This document shows positions 1 through 7,356 of a DNA stretch of 20,830 nt, one piece after another (within the stretch, counting starts at the first letter, position 1; every line of letters begins with the position of its first letter). The notes beneath the pieces are model-generated. The model had not been told where the DNA came from. It ran no database searches and saw only the letters and a list, made by a program, of their open reading frames with translations. The stretch comes from DASPKW01 sp038244055 (GTDB lineage Bacteria > Planctomycetota > Phycisphaerae > Tepidisphaerales > Tepidisphaeraceae): assembly GCA_038244055.1 (NCBI GenBank), contig JBBRTW010000068.1:1-20830 (forward strand). Reading direction: 5' to 3'. Position numbers and translations under genes: made by a program.

Positions 1-232
1 GCAACAGCGACCCCTGCTGATCGGCGGCGGATAGCCGGTCAACTCCCAGTCATAAGAATTCTCACCACCACGGGGCCAGGCTTGATCTGCGCGTGGAGGC
101 GGTAAACAATTACAAGAAGGGTATAGCGTATAGGGTGTGGGGTATAGGAAGATTTCGGCGGTCATTGGTTTGACACTTCATGCCGGCGTTTGGTTTTGCG
201 AGGTTACAAACGTGTGACGATTTCGTGTTAGA
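1..232. other. Left edge, no supported gene
   Basis: I see no gene I can support here. Short open frames enter from the left edge on the + strand (stops near 33 and 105) and could be the tail of an upstream gene, but they are too short to identify. Positions 119-148 carry a low-complexity GTATAG-rich stretch (GTATAGCGTATAGGG and GGGGTATAGG), like the short degenerate repeats in other gaps of this window. The 90 bases before the next gene are relatively AT-rich and probably hold its promoter, but no convincing -35/-10 pair stands out. Confidence 0.4.
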
Positions 233-241
233 ATGGGGGGC

Positions 242-697
242 ATGGGACTGAAAGACAAACTGGCGTCGCTGGGAATTATTCTCCCGACCGTTTCCGGGCC
301 GTTTGGGGCGTACATCCCGGCCAAGCGCGTGGGGAATCTGATTTTCGTGGCCGGGCAGTTGCCGATGCGTGAGGGGAAGTTGCTGGCGGTCGGGCAGGTG
401 CCGTCGCGGTGTTCGCTGGATTTGGCGAAAGAAGCCGCGCGGCAATGCATTATCAATGGCCTGGCGGCGGCCGCGAGTGTTGTAAAATTAGAGGAGATCT
501 CGGGCGTGGCGCGGGTGGGAGCGTTCGTCTCCAGCGACACCGCCTTCATTGAACAGCCCAAAGTCGCCAACGGGGCTTCGGAACTGCTGCTGGAGCTTTT
601 CGGAGAGGCCGGAAAGCATGTGCGGGCGGCGGTGGGCGTGAATACGTTGCCGCTGGATGCGGCGGTGGAGGTGGAGATGGTGCTGGTGGTTGGGTGA
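242..697 (+). CDS. RidA family protein (YjgF/YER057c/UK114), enamine/imine deaminase-like
   Basis: This is a 151-residue protein of the RidA superfamily, in the longer subgroup (about 150 residues rather than about 130). RidA proteins hydrolyse reactive enamine/imine intermediates such as 2-aminoacrylate released by PLP enzymes, and work as cytosolic trimers. Visible features are the opening 'LKDKLASLGIILP', the block 'VGNLIFVAGQLP', the central 'EQPKVANGASELLLELFGEAG' pattern (shown in part: QPKVANGASELL), and the C-terminal 'VRAAVGVNTLPLDAAVEVE'. The arginine at residue 128 aligns with the catalytic arginine of E. coli RidA (R105), so deaminase activity is plausible. I prefer the ATG at 242 because a G-run lies just before it and its N-terminus matches the subgroup. 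An in-frame ATG at 233 adds three residues. The gene appears monocistronic. The exact substrate cannot be read from the sequence. Confidence 0.93.
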   Translation: MGLKDKLASLGIILPTVSGPFGAYIPAKRVGNLIFVAGQLPMREGKLLAVGQVPSRCSLDLAKEAARQCIINGLAAAASVVKLEEISGVARVGAFVSSDTAFIEQPKVANGASELLLELFGEAGKHVRAAVGVNTLPLDAAVEVEMVLVVG

Positions 698-770
698 GTG
701 CGAAGGAATGAAATCGTGATGCTCTCAGTTGGAGCTTGCCGATGGCCAGGTTGAGCAAGAAGGCAATGTA

Positions 771-1340
771 ATGGGATTGTTGCTTACCATCGAATTGGAT
801 CAGGCTCGGCGGGCTTACAAGGTCGACAGCACGGAGTTGGCTGCGGTCATTGGCGCGGGCGACGGAAACACGGATCTCCAAAATGCCCTTGAAACCGCGT
901 TTGGAAGCAATCAGGATGGCGAACCTCGCACACTTCGGCTCAAGCAATTCATCGAGGCCTTGGAAACGTTATCGGATGCCTTAAGTTCGGGATTAAGAGT
1001 TACCACGTATTGGATCATCGCAACCCCGATGCCTGGGATTATTCCTCCCGGTAGCTGTTCAGGCGCTGGCGGCATTCTAATTAATGGTGAATACCATTAT
1101 CTGTCTGGCGGCGTCGAGACATGCACTCTCGAACGACTGCGAATCGACGAAAACGGTCGAGGCACGGTTGTGGAAACCACGGACGTTCGAAACGTCTCGA
1201 AAATCCAAACGGATAATTTTGGCCAAATCAAGATTCAGAAACGACGGAAGCCAGGGCGATTGTTAATGTTATTCAGAAGGCTGAAAGGGTGGCTCAAGTC
1301 AGCGGATCCAAATTCGGAATGTAAGGTCACGATTGGCTGA
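771..1340 (+). CDS. Hypothetical protein, 189 aa, unrecognised
   Basis: I do not recognise this protein. The ATG at 771 is preceded by AGCAAGAAGG (754-763) at good spacing, so it is preferred over the in-frame TTG at 729. The first half (residues 1-75) is predicted helical, with a segment 'RLKQFIEALETLSDAL'. The middle is Gly/Pro-rich, with beta-type stretches around 'TTYWIIATPMPGIIPPG' and 'GGILINGEYHYLSGG'. The C-terminus is strongly basic ('KIQKRRKPGRL', 'FRRLKGWLK'). There is no signal peptide or membrane segment. The reading frame is visibly more AT-rich than its neighbours, especially from 1080 to 1330, which suggests a young or transferred gene. The SD and the clean 570-base frame support it being real, but it may be strain-specific. 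Confidence 0.6.
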   Translation: MGLLLTIELDQARRAYKVDSTELAAVIGAGDGNTDLQNALETAFGSNQDGEPRTLRLKQFIEALETLSDALSSGLRVTTYWIIATPMPGIIPPGSCSGAGGILINGEYHYLSGGVETCTLERLRIDENGRGTVVETTDVRNVSKIQTDNFGQIKIQKRRKPGRLLMLFRRLKGWLKSADPNSECKVTIG

Positions 1341-1392
1341 CAAGGATGAAGCGATGGCGAACTTCCCGAGCTAGGATAGAACAATTCAGACG

Positions 1393-1944
1393 GTGAAAAC
1401 ACAAGTGATCAGAAACGCCACCATCAACGACGTCCCCCGGATTTCGGACATCATTAACTCCCACGCGGAGCTGGGGAAGATGCTGTTCAAGAGTTATGCC
1501 CAGTTGTTCGAATCGCTGCGCGACTTCGCGGTCTACGAGGACCCGCAGACGGGCCAGGTGCTCGGCTGCGTGGGGGTGTCGATCATCTGGGCCGATCTGG
1601 CCGAGGTGCGCTCGCTGGCGGTGGATAACGCAGCGCGGGGCAAGGGGATCGGCACGCAGCTCGTCCGATGGTGCATCGAAGACGCCCGGCGGATGCAGAT
1701 TCGCAAGTTGATGAGCCTGACCTACGAGCAGCGATTTTTCGAGAAGCTGGGATTCGAGGTGGTGACCAAGGAGAGCCTGCCTCTCAAGGTCTGGAGCGAT
1801 TGCGTGCGCTGCCCAAAAAATGAAAAGTGCGATGAGATCGCGATGGTAATGACCCTGGCGGATATCCCGGAGCCGAAAATGCCCCACGCCACGCCCACGC
1901 CGCGGGGGGTGAGCATTCCGGTGCTGCGGTATGAGGAGGATTGA
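1393..1944 (+). CDS. argA: GNAT acetyltransferase, short N-acetylglutamate synthase type (ArgA-like)
   Basis: This 183-residue GNAT acetyltransferase resembles the stand-alone (short) N-acetylglutamate synthases that carry out the first step of arginine synthesis, acetyl-CoA plus L-glutamate. The acetyl-CoA pyrophosphate loop is 'RGKGIGTQL' (residues 82-90), preceded by the strand 'ADLAEVRSLAV' (68-77) and followed by 'FFEKLGF' (115-121). The segment 'LKVWSDCVRCPKNEKCDE' (131-148) is typical of this group; it contains three cysteines, C137, C140 and C146. The start codon is GTG at 1393; the next in-frame ATG would cut into the fold, and no strong SD is visible. A proline-rich tail of about 25 residues follows the catalytic fold. 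No arginine-pathway gene is adjacent, so substrate assignment rests on the sequence pattern. The alternative is a GNAT of unknown substrate. Confidence 0.82.
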   Translation: MKTQVIRNATINDVPRISDIINSHAELGKMLFKSYAQLFESLRDFAVYEDPQTGQVLGCVGVSIIWADLAEVRSLAVDNAARGKGIGTQLVRWCIEDARRMQIRKLMSLTYEQRFFEKLGFEVVTKESLPLKVWSDCVRCPKNEKCDEIAMVMTLADIPEPKMPHATPTPRGVSIPVLRYEED

Positions 1945-2089
1945 GCGGGTTATAGGGGTTGTTGCGGGGTAGAGGATCGGAGAGATTCGCCGTGAGAACC
2001 ACCCAATGGCGGGGTCACTCGCGCGGCTGTAGCGGTATCCCCGACAGCCTGAAAACCCCGGCGATTTTTGATGATTCGGGAATAAACAA

Positions 2090-2112
2090 CTCATTGAATG
2101 AGAGTCTATACT
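2090..2112 (+). promoter_or_regulatory. Possible promoter with overlapping small palindrome
   Basis: The palindrome CTCATTGAATGAG (2090-2102, 6+1+6) lies directly upstream of TATACT (2107-2112), which resembles a sigma-70 -10 box. Transcription from here would begin about 25 bases before the ATG of the small membrane protein at 2145. No good -35 hexamer is present at 17 bases, and the -35 slot would overlap the palindrome, as in an activator-dependent or repressed promoter. This is a suggestion only. Confidence 0.25.
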
Positions 2113-2144
2113 CCAGAAGTTCGGGCCGGATTTCTGGAGCGTTC

Positions 2145-2315
2145 ATGCCGCGCAATCGACGGATACGTTTCTCGCTGGGGTTCATCGCGTTCGCGATGTT
2201 CTTCGGCGGCGTCGCGCTGGCGGTTTCCAACCTTGGGACGTTGCTGCACTATTCGGGGATCATCCTGAGCCTGACGGGGGCGGTGATGGCGGATCAGGCG
2301 ATGGTGAGGGAATAG
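2145..2315 (+). CDS. Small two-helix membrane protein, 56 aa
   Basis: This short protein begins 'MPRNRRIRFSLGFIAFAM', with a strongly basic N-terminus followed by two hydrophobic segments: residues about 9-25 (SLGFIAFAMFFGGVALAV) and about 31-50 (LLHYSGIILSLTGAVMA). This fits a cytoplasmic N-terminus and a two-helix hairpin. The ATG at 2145 has a GGAG at 2135-2138. The same frame stays open upstream to 1959, but that extension has no SD and no protein-like composition, so I reject it. No function is recognised. The inverted-repeat promoter candidate lies just upstream, and a degenerate repeat follows the stop. Confidence 0.55.
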   Translation: MPRNRRIRFSLGFIAFAMFFGGVALAVSNLGTLLHYSGIILSLTGAVMADQAMVRE

Positions 2316-2321
2316 GCGGAC

Positions 2322-2357
2322 ATTCAATGCTGAATTCTGAATGATGAATGCTGAATG
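2322..2357. repeat. Short degenerate repeat of GAATGCTGAAT type
   Basis: Seven- to eleven-base units related to AATGCTGAAT recur four times (TCAATGCTGAATT, CTGAATGATGAATG, CTGAATG). It fills the gap between the small membrane protein and the PIG-L gene. No coding potential is seen. Confidence 0.6.
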
Positions 2358-2402
2358 GGCGGATTCGCAATTCCCACGCGCCGCCGGTTACGATAGCGGC
2401 TC

Positions 2403-3146
2403 ATGAATCGCAAAGTCGCCTTATCGTTATTAGCCCATCCCGATGACGCGGAAATTCTCTGCGCGGGGACGCTGATTCGGCTGGCCGAGGCGGGGTGGGA
2501 GGTTCACATCGCCACGGCCACGCCGGGGGATTGCGGGACCGTCGATCGCACGCGCTGGGAAATCTCGGCCATCCGGACGGCGGAGGCGGGCACGGCGGCC
2601 GCGATGATCGGGGCGACTTATCACTGCCTCGATGAGCGCGATGGGCTGGTTTGCTACGACAAGGGCACGATTCAAAAGGCGGTCGATCTCTTCCGCCGGA
2701 TCGCGCCGGGGCTGGTTTTCACGCATGCCCAGGATGACTACATGATGGATCATGTGGAAGTCTCGAAACTGGCGCGGGCGGCCTCGTTCGTCTATGGCGC
2801 GCCGAATATCTCGGCCTATCCGCTGATCGAAGGCTCGGGCGTGCCGTGGATGTATTACTGCGATCCGATCGAAGGGATCGATTCGCTGGGACGGGCGATC
2901 GAGCCGACGACGGTGATCGACATCAGCTCGGTGCACGCGCGGAAACTGGAAATGCTCGCCTGCCACGCCAGCCAGCGGCAATGGCTGCGGGCGCATCATG
3001 GGATGGACGAGTATCTGGATTCGGTCAAGCGGCATGATGCGGAGCGGGGCAAACAAATCGGCGCGAAATTCGCGGAGGCGTTCGTGCAGCATCGGGGGCA
3101 CGCGTATCCGGGGGACGATCTGCTGGTGGGGATGTTCGGGGCGTAA
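2403..3146 (+). CDS. PIG-L family deacetylase (LmbE-like)
   Basis: This 247-residue member of the PIG-L/LmbE family comprises zinc-dependent N-deacetylases acting on GlcNAc-type groups (examples are MshB, BshB and GlcNAc-PI deacetylase). The zinc-site motif 'AHPDDAE' is at residues 11-17 (H12 and D15 as ligands) and the second ligand motif 'HAQDDYMMDH' at 108-117 (H117 corresponds to the third ligand). D14 matches the usual catalytic aspartate. The N-terminal Rossmann-like strand 'KVALSLLAHPDD', a 'GDCGT' loop near residue 42 and a basic C-terminal half fit the family. There is no signal peptide, so it is probably cytosolic. No thiol-biosynthesis or glycan operon is adjacent, so the substrate is unknown. 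The start has no SD. Confidence 0.93.
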   Translation: MNRKVALSLLAHPDDAEILCAGTLIRLAEAGWEVHIATATPGDCGTVDRTRWEISAIRTAEAGTAAAMIGATYHCLDERDGLVCYDKGTIQKAVDLFRRIAPGLVFTHAQDDYMMDHVEVSKLARAASFVYGAPNISAYPLIEGSGVPWMYYCDPIEGIDSLGRAIEPTTVIDISSVHARKLEMLACHASQRQWLRAHHGMDEYLDSVKRHDAERGKQIGAKFAEAFVQHRGHAYPGDDLLVGMFGA

Positions 3147-3152
3147 CCGTGA

Positions 3153-3171
3153 CACGGGCGTCCCGCCCGTG
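3153..3171. repeat. 19-bp palindrome copy 1 (TCC loop)
   Basis: CACGGGCG-TCC-CGCCCGTG is a perfect 8-bp stem with a 3-base loop, 6 bases after the PIG-L stop. It belongs to a family with five copies in this window (3153, 3235, 12181, 19190, 19260). It may act in transcription termination or mRNA 3'-end protection, which is inference. Confidence 0.85.
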
Positions 3172-3234
3172 CGAGATGCGAGGGAAGTCGAATAGGCTCC
3201 CGATCGAGGGCTTTTTAACCTTTTACACCGCCAG

Positions 3235-3253
3235 CACGGCCGGGACGGCCGTG
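3235..3253. repeat. 19-bp palindrome copy 2 (GGA loop)
   Basis: CACGGCCG-GGA-CGGCCGTG has the same 8-3-8 architecture as copy 1 but in opposite orientation (GGA rather than TCC loop), with one stem position changed on both arms. Copies 1 and 2 form an inverted pair in the gap between PIG-L and recG. The 60 bases between them hold no gene. Confidence 0.85.
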
Positions 3254-3313
3254 TCACTTCAGGCACCCTCTATTTCGCGGAATCCGTAAAGATCATTTAG
3301 AATCCTCCCCCAC

Positions 3314-5425
3314 ATGGATTCCCCGCGCGCGGAAATCTCGCAGGCTGGTGAGATCATCGCTCTTTCGACGCCCATCGAGCGCTTGTCCGGCGTCGGGTCG
3401 AGTCGCGCCAAAATACTCGCGGACCTCGGCGTCCACACGCTGGGCGAGCTTCTGGATTACTTCCCGCGCTCCTACCAGCACGAGACTGAAGAGCGCTCGA
3501 TCAACCAGCTCGATTCCGGGCCGATCCAGACGGCCACGGGAAAGGTGATCGCCGTCGATTACGTTTCCACCCGCCCGCGGCCGAGATTCGAGGCCACGCT
3601 CGATGATGGCACGGGCTCGCTCAGCATTGTCTGGTTTCACGGGGCGTATCTTCGCCCAAAAATCCATCCCGGCATCCGCCTGCGCGTGAAGGGCAAAGTC
3701 GGCTTCTACCGCAATTATCCCCAGATGCAGAACCCCAAGTGGTGGATCGTCGATGAAGACACCGCGCCGGTGCGCGAGGCGGTCTTTCGGCCGATCTACC
3801 CCGCAACGGCCAAACTCACGACCGAGGCGATCCAGCGCATCATCGATGCGAACCTCGATTCGGCGCTGGCGCACATCAAGGAGTGGTTCCCCGGGCCCCT
3901 GCAGGTTCGCCGACACCTCATCGGCCGGCGCGAGGCATACCAGACCATCCACCGCCCGAACAGCATGCGCGAGGCGCTGCAGGCCCGCCGGCGAATCATT
4001 TACGATGAGCTGATCCTCATGCAGCTCGGGCTGGGGATTTCCAAGCAACTGCGCGATGGCCGGGTGACAGCGCCGGTGCTAAGGGTGGATAAACTGCTCG
4101 ACCAGCGCATCCGGGCGCGATTTCCGTTTGAACTAACCGATGAGCAGACCAAAGCGATCTGGGAGATTCTGGGCGATCTGCAATCCGCCCGGCCGATGAA
4201 TCGGCTGCTGCAGGGGGATGTCGGCTCGGGTAAAACCGTGGTCGCGCTGTATGCGATGCTCTGCGCGGTGGCCAACCGATTGCAGACCGCGATACTGGCT
4301 CCCACCGAGGTGCTGGCCGAGCAGCATTATCTCACTCTGTCGAAAATTCTCGGCTCATCGAACGTCACCGTGGAACTCTACACCAGCCGCACCAAGCGCG
4401 AATCCAAAGGCGGGCTGCTGCGGGCGCTGGCGAGCGGGAAAGTGCATATCGCGGTGGGGACGCAGGCGCTGATCGCCGAGGATATCGAGTTCGCCAATCT
4501 CGGGCTGGTGGTGGTGGATGAGCAGCATAAACTGGGCGTTCGCCAGCGGGCGGTGCTCAAGGGCAAGGGGCTCAGCCCGCATTACCTGGTGATGACGGCC
4601 ACGCCCATCCCGCGCACGCTGGCGCTGTCGTATTTCGCGGATTTCGACGTCTCCACCATCGACCATCTCCCGCCCGGCCGGCAGCCGATCAAGACGCGCT
4701 GGGTGCCGGCCAAGCAGTCGGCGGTGGCGTGGGAATTCGTGCGGGCGCAGGTGGAGAAGGGCCGGCAGGCATACATCGTGGTCTCGCAGATCGAAGACAC
4801 GGGGCTGGATGATGCCAAGAGCGTGAAGAAGGAGTACGAGCGGCTCAGCGCATCGGCCGGGCCGCTGGCGGGGATCAAGCTGGCGATGCTGCATGGGCAG
4901 ATGGCCACCGAGGAAAAGCACGATGCGATGACCGCGTTTCGAGATGGAAAGACGCAGGTGCTGGTGGCGACCACCGTGATCGAAGTGGGCATCGATGTCC
5001 CCAACGCGACCGTCATGGTCATTCAGGATGCGGGATCGTTCGGGCTTTCGCAGCTTCATCAGTTACGCGGGCGGGTCGGCCGGGGCGAGCATACATCGTT
5101 CTGCATTCTCGTCGGCGATGCGCGGAACGATCAGGCCGAGGAACGACTGAAGGCGCTGACGCAGACGACCAATGGCTTCGAGATCGCCGAGAAGGACCTG
5201 CAACTGCGCGGGCCGGGCGAATTCTTCGGGACGCGGCAGCATGGGCTGCCGGAGTTCAAGCTGGCGGATATCACGCAGGAGCTGGACCTGTTGCAGTTGG
5301 CGAAGGACGATGCGCTGGAAATGCTGGGGCGGGACCCGCGGTTGAGATTGCCGGAGCATGCGGACTTGAGGAAGGCGCTGATCGAGATGTTTGGGGATTC
5401 GATGGATTTGGCGCAGGTGGGATGA
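3314..5425 (+). CDS. recG: ATP-dependent DNA helicase RecG
   Basis: The 703-residue length is typical for RecG, the superfamily 2 helicase that regresses stalled forks and migrates Holliday junctions. The N-terminal wedge/OB region includes 'LSGVGSSRAKIL' and 'YFPRSYQ' (residues about 23-55). Helicase motif I 'GDVGSGKT' is at about 301-308, 'APTEVLAEQH' follows, motif II 'DEQH' is near 402, motif III 'MTATPIPRTL' comes next, and motif VI 'QLHQLRGRVGRG' is near 578-589. The C-terminal 'LRGPGEFFGTRQHGLPEF' block, a RecG signature, is intact. A small deviation is 'DEQHKLGV' where E. coli has DEQHRFGV. The ATG at 3314 has no SD. The gene stands alone between two repeat-filled gaps. Confidence 0.98.
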   Translation: MDSPRAEISQAGEIIALSTPIERLSGVGSSRAKILADLGVHTLGELLDYFPRSYQHETEERSINQLDSGPIQTATGKVIAVDYVSTRPRPRFEATLDDGTGSLSIVWFHGAYLRPKIHPGIRLRVKGKVGFYRNYPQMQNPKWWIVDEDTAPVREAVFRPIYPATAKLTTEAIQRIIDANLDSALAHIKEWFPGPLQVRRHLIGRREAYQTIHRPNSMREALQARRRIIYDELILMQLGLGISKQLRDGRVTAPVLRVDKLLDQRIRARFPFELTDEQTKAIWEILGDLQSARPMNRLLQGDVGSGKTVVALYAMLCAVANRLQTAILAPTEVLAEQHYLTLSKILGSSNVTVELYTSRTKRESKGGLLRALASGKVHIAVGTQALIAEDIEFANLGLVVVDEQHKLGVRQRAVLKGKGLSPHYLVMTATPIPRTLALSYFADFDVSTIDHLPPGRQPIKTRWVPAKQSAVAWEFVRAQVEKGRQAYIVVSQIEDTGLDDAKSVKKEYERLSASAGPLAGIKLAMLHGQMATEEKHDAMTAFRDGKTQVLVATTVIEVGIDVPNATVMVIQDAGSFGLSQLHQLRGRVGRGEHTSFCILVGDARNDQAEERLKALTQTTNGFEIAEKDLQLRGPGEFFGTRQHGLPEFKLADITQELDLLQLAKDDALEMLGRDPRLRLPEHADLRKALIEMFGDSMDLAQVG

Positions 5426-5430
5426 CTTTG

Positions 5431-5645
5431 GCCACAGACGAACCAGATGAACGCAGATAGACACGGATATAAGCCTGGCGGTTAACCTGAGGCGCGATGG
5501 TCATCCTGAGGCGTGGCGGTCATCCTGAGGGAGTATAGACGACCGAAGGATCCGGCCGATGCGTTTTGGACCGACCGCAACGTGAACGAGCCAATACCTG
5601 GATGCTGGATTCATCGGTCGCTGACGCTGCCTCAGAATGACGATC
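5431..5645. repeat. Repeat island between recG and ubiA-like gene
   Basis: Two dispersed repeat families are visible. Positions 5431-5465 hold a degenerate copy of the GCCACAGAT...ACGGAT repeat, also found twice at 15627-15892. Positions 5499-5553 hold repeated GGTCATCCTGAGG units ending in CGACCGAAGGATCC (5541-5553), and 5607-5641 holds the same element inverted (GGATTCATCGGTCG...CTCAGAATGAC). The inverted pair could form a long imperfect hairpin with about 50 bases between arms. The + strand frame stays open through it, which wrongly lengthens the following gene. Confidence 0.75.
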
Positions 5646-5662
5646 GCAGCAAAGACGCTGGA

Positions 5663-6589
5663 ATGGATGCGATGACACAAGACGCGGACTCCCCAACTCA
5701 CCCTCGCGGTCGCGCGACTTTCGCCGCGAAGCTCCGCGTTTTTGCGGGGGACATTAAGATCAGCCACACGATCTTCGCGATGCCCTGGGCGATTCTTTCG
5801 ACGTTTCTGGCGGCGCGCGGGTGGCCGAGGCTTGGGGCGGTGCTGCTGATTATTTTCTGCATGGTAACGGCGCGGACGGTGGCGATGGTCGCCAATCGCC
5901 TGCTGGATGCGCGGCTGGATGCGCTCAATCCGCGGACGGCGCGGCGGGCGATTCCGAGCGGGGCGCTGTCGCGCTCTTTCATGGTGGCCGCCCTGATCCT
6001 GTGCGCGGTGTGGTTTATCGTGCTGACGTGGGGGTTTTACATCCTCTATGAAAATCCCTGGCCGCTAATTCTGAGTTTGCCGGTGCTGGGGTTTGTATCG
6101 TGCTATCCGCTGCTCAAGCGCTTCACGCGGCTGTGTCATTACTATCTCGGGGCGGCGCTGGCGCTGGCGCCGATTTGCGCGTGGGTGGCGATCAGCGGGT
6201 CGATCGACTGGCCGCCGGTGGTGATCGCGGGGGCGGTGCTGCTGTGGACGGCGGGGTTCGATATCATTTACGCCTGCCAGGATTATAAAAGCGATCTGGA
6301 GACGGGCGTTTTCTCCGTGCCGGCGAAACTGGGGGTCGCGAAGGCGCTGTGGGTGGCGCGGATCACTCATGCTGTTTGCGCGGGCCTGCTGATTCTCGTG
6401 GGGATCGTTTCGCCGCTGCTGTCGATTCTCTATTTCACGGGGGCGGCGATGGCGATTGTCCTGCTCATCGTGGAACACAGCCTGGTTCGCGCCGATGACC
6501 TGTCGAAAGTCGGGCTGGCGTTCTTCACCATCAATGGGATTATCAGCACGGTCGTGGGGATTCTTGGGGTGATTGATGTGTTCTTCTGA
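5663..6589 (+). CDS. UbiA-family prenyltransferase (4-hydroxybenzoate polyprenyltransferase / MqnP-like)
   Basis: This integral-membrane prenyltransferase has about 308 residues and eight to nine hydrophobic helices. UbiA enzymes attach a polyprenyl chain to an aromatic acceptor in quinone synthesis; the MqnP branch serves the futalosine menaquinone route, common in planctomycetes. The first Asp-rich motif, N78-R-L-L-D82-A-R-L-D86, and the second, D200-I-I-Y203-A-C-Q-D207-Y-K-S-D211, are both intact and would bind Mg-diphosphate. 'KISHTIFAMPWAI' near the N-terminus is typical of the UbiA/MqnP type. I chose the ATG at 5663; 5672 is an alternative. The frame extends back to 5513, but those 50 residues are translated from the repeat island. 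No other quinone gene is in the window, so UbiA versus MqnP is unresolved. Confidence 0.92.
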   Translation: MDAMTQDADSPTHPRGRATFAAKLRVFAGDIKISHTIFAMPWAILSTFLAARGWPRLGAVLLIIFCMVTARTVAMVANRLLDARLDALNPRTARRAIPSGALSRSFMVAALILCAVWFIVLTWGFYILYENPWPLILSLPVLGFVSCYPLLKRFTRLCHYYLGAALALAPICAWVAISGSIDWPPVVIAGAVLLWTAGFDIIYACQDYKSDLETGVFSVPAKLGVAKALWVARITHAVCAGLLILVGIVSPLLSILYFTGAAMAIVLLIVEHSLVRADDLSKVGLAFFTINGIISTVVGILGVIDVFF

Positions 6590-6654
6590 TAATTCCCCGA
6601 GCAACCGATGGGAATGACGCCGGTTCACAAAGTCGCGGAAACCCCTCACCCCCG

Positions 6655-6718
6655 CCCTCTCCCACGCGGCGATTCTGCCGTTCTTCTATCACATCAACTT
6701 GCGCCGCTTGGGAGAGGG
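6655..6718. repeat. Imperfect hairpin between convergent genes, possible bidirectional terminator
   Basis: Arms 6655-6671 (CCCTCTCCCACGCGGCG) and 6702-6718 (CGCCGCTTGGGAGAGGG) pair at 16 of 17 positions around a 30-base loop. The element lies between the convergent UbiA-like gene (+) and the I42 inhibitor gene (-). It resembles the dispersed CCCTCACCC...CTCTCCC repeats of many GC-rich bacteria. There is no T-run, so any terminator role is inference. Confidence 0.6.
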
Positions 6719-6780
6719 AGTAAGGCGCTTGGCGCTCGGGGGCGGTGCGACTTTGACGCACTTCAATGACGACATCGCCG

Positions 6781-7263
6781 CTACTTCGCGGGAAGGGTTG
6801 CGGGTTTGGTCGTGGGTTTGGTCGTAGGTTGTGTTGTCGGCTTTGTCGCTGGGGCCTTTACGACGACTGTCACGGTAAATGTCTTGGCGGCGGGCTTATC
6901 CTTCTCCCATGGGCGCTTGTATTCCAGCGTGATCTTCGATGTTCCCGCCTCTTTGGGGCGGAATGTCGCTCCAAAAACGCCGCCGCGGCCGGCGATGCCG
7001 GGGGGGCCGGGATCTTCCTTGAGGTAAACCACCTCACCCTCCAGCGCGAGGGATTTTCCATCGATCCCCGCCAGCGTCCAGCGATAGCCGGTGGTGGGAT
7101 TGCCCTTTAGGAAAATCATCGCGCCACTCTGGTCGTTCAGATTCACGGTCTTGCCCGCATCATCTTCTCGAATGGCAAGAAACGTCTCATCGTCCGCCCG
7201 CGCCAGCGCGCCCGAAATCATTGAAAACGCCAGCACAACAACCGCGAATCTCCATCGCCGCAT
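6781..7263 (-). CDS. Chagasin family (MEROPS I42) cysteine-peptidase inhibitor, exported
   Basis: This 160-residue protein has a Sec signal peptide (residues 1-23, 'MRRWRFAVVVLAFSMISGAL' then ARADD). The three inhibitory loops of the chagasin fold are visible in order: 'NPTTGYRW' (55-62), 'GRGG' (92-95) within 'AGRGGVFGATFRP', and 'RPWE' (117-120). Chagasins block papain-like cysteine peptidases by inserting these loops into the active-site cleft. The tail (residues about 139-157) is a low-complexity TKPTTQPTTKPTTKP run, resembling the linker in the neighbouring protease. The ATG at 7263 has a strong GGAGGG SD; an upstream in-frame start at 7338 would lie in the preceding terminator and is rejected. 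It follows the S41 gene on the same strand, but a terminator separates them. The target peptidase is unknown; no papain-like enzyme is in the window. Confidence 0.9.
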   Translation of the reverse strand: MRRWRFAVVVLAFSMISGALARADDETFLAIREDDAGKTVNLNDQSGAMIFLKGNPTTGYRWTLAGIDGKSLALEGEVVYLKEDPGPPGIAGRGGVFGATFRPKEAGTSKITLEYKRPWEKDKPAAKTFTVTVVVKAPATKPTTQPTTKPTTKPATLPAK

Positions 7264-7277
7264 GGAAATACCCTCCG

Positions 7278-7323
7278 AAAAAACGCCTTGCAAAAGGCCC
7301 GCGAACCGTACGGCTCGCGGGCC
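7278..7323 (-). terminator. Rho-independent terminator of the S41 protease gene
   Basis: On the - strand a perfect 9-bp GC-rich stem (7315-7323 with 7296-7304, GGCCCGCGA/TCGCGGGCC) surrounds an inner CCGTACGG palindrome. It is followed by TTTT (7292-7295) and, after a short spacer, TTTTTT (7278-7283). It lies 34 bases past the stop of the S41 gene and just ahead of the I42 gene's SD, so the two genes are probably separate transcription units or the second is read by read-through. Confidence 0.85.
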
Positions 7324-7356
7324 TGATTGTCCATTCAACTCATCATCGTGAATCGC

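Noticed and set aside
4355..5059. A 234-codon - strand frame within recG
   Set aside because: It is His/Arg-rich shadow translation opposite intact RecG helicase motifs.
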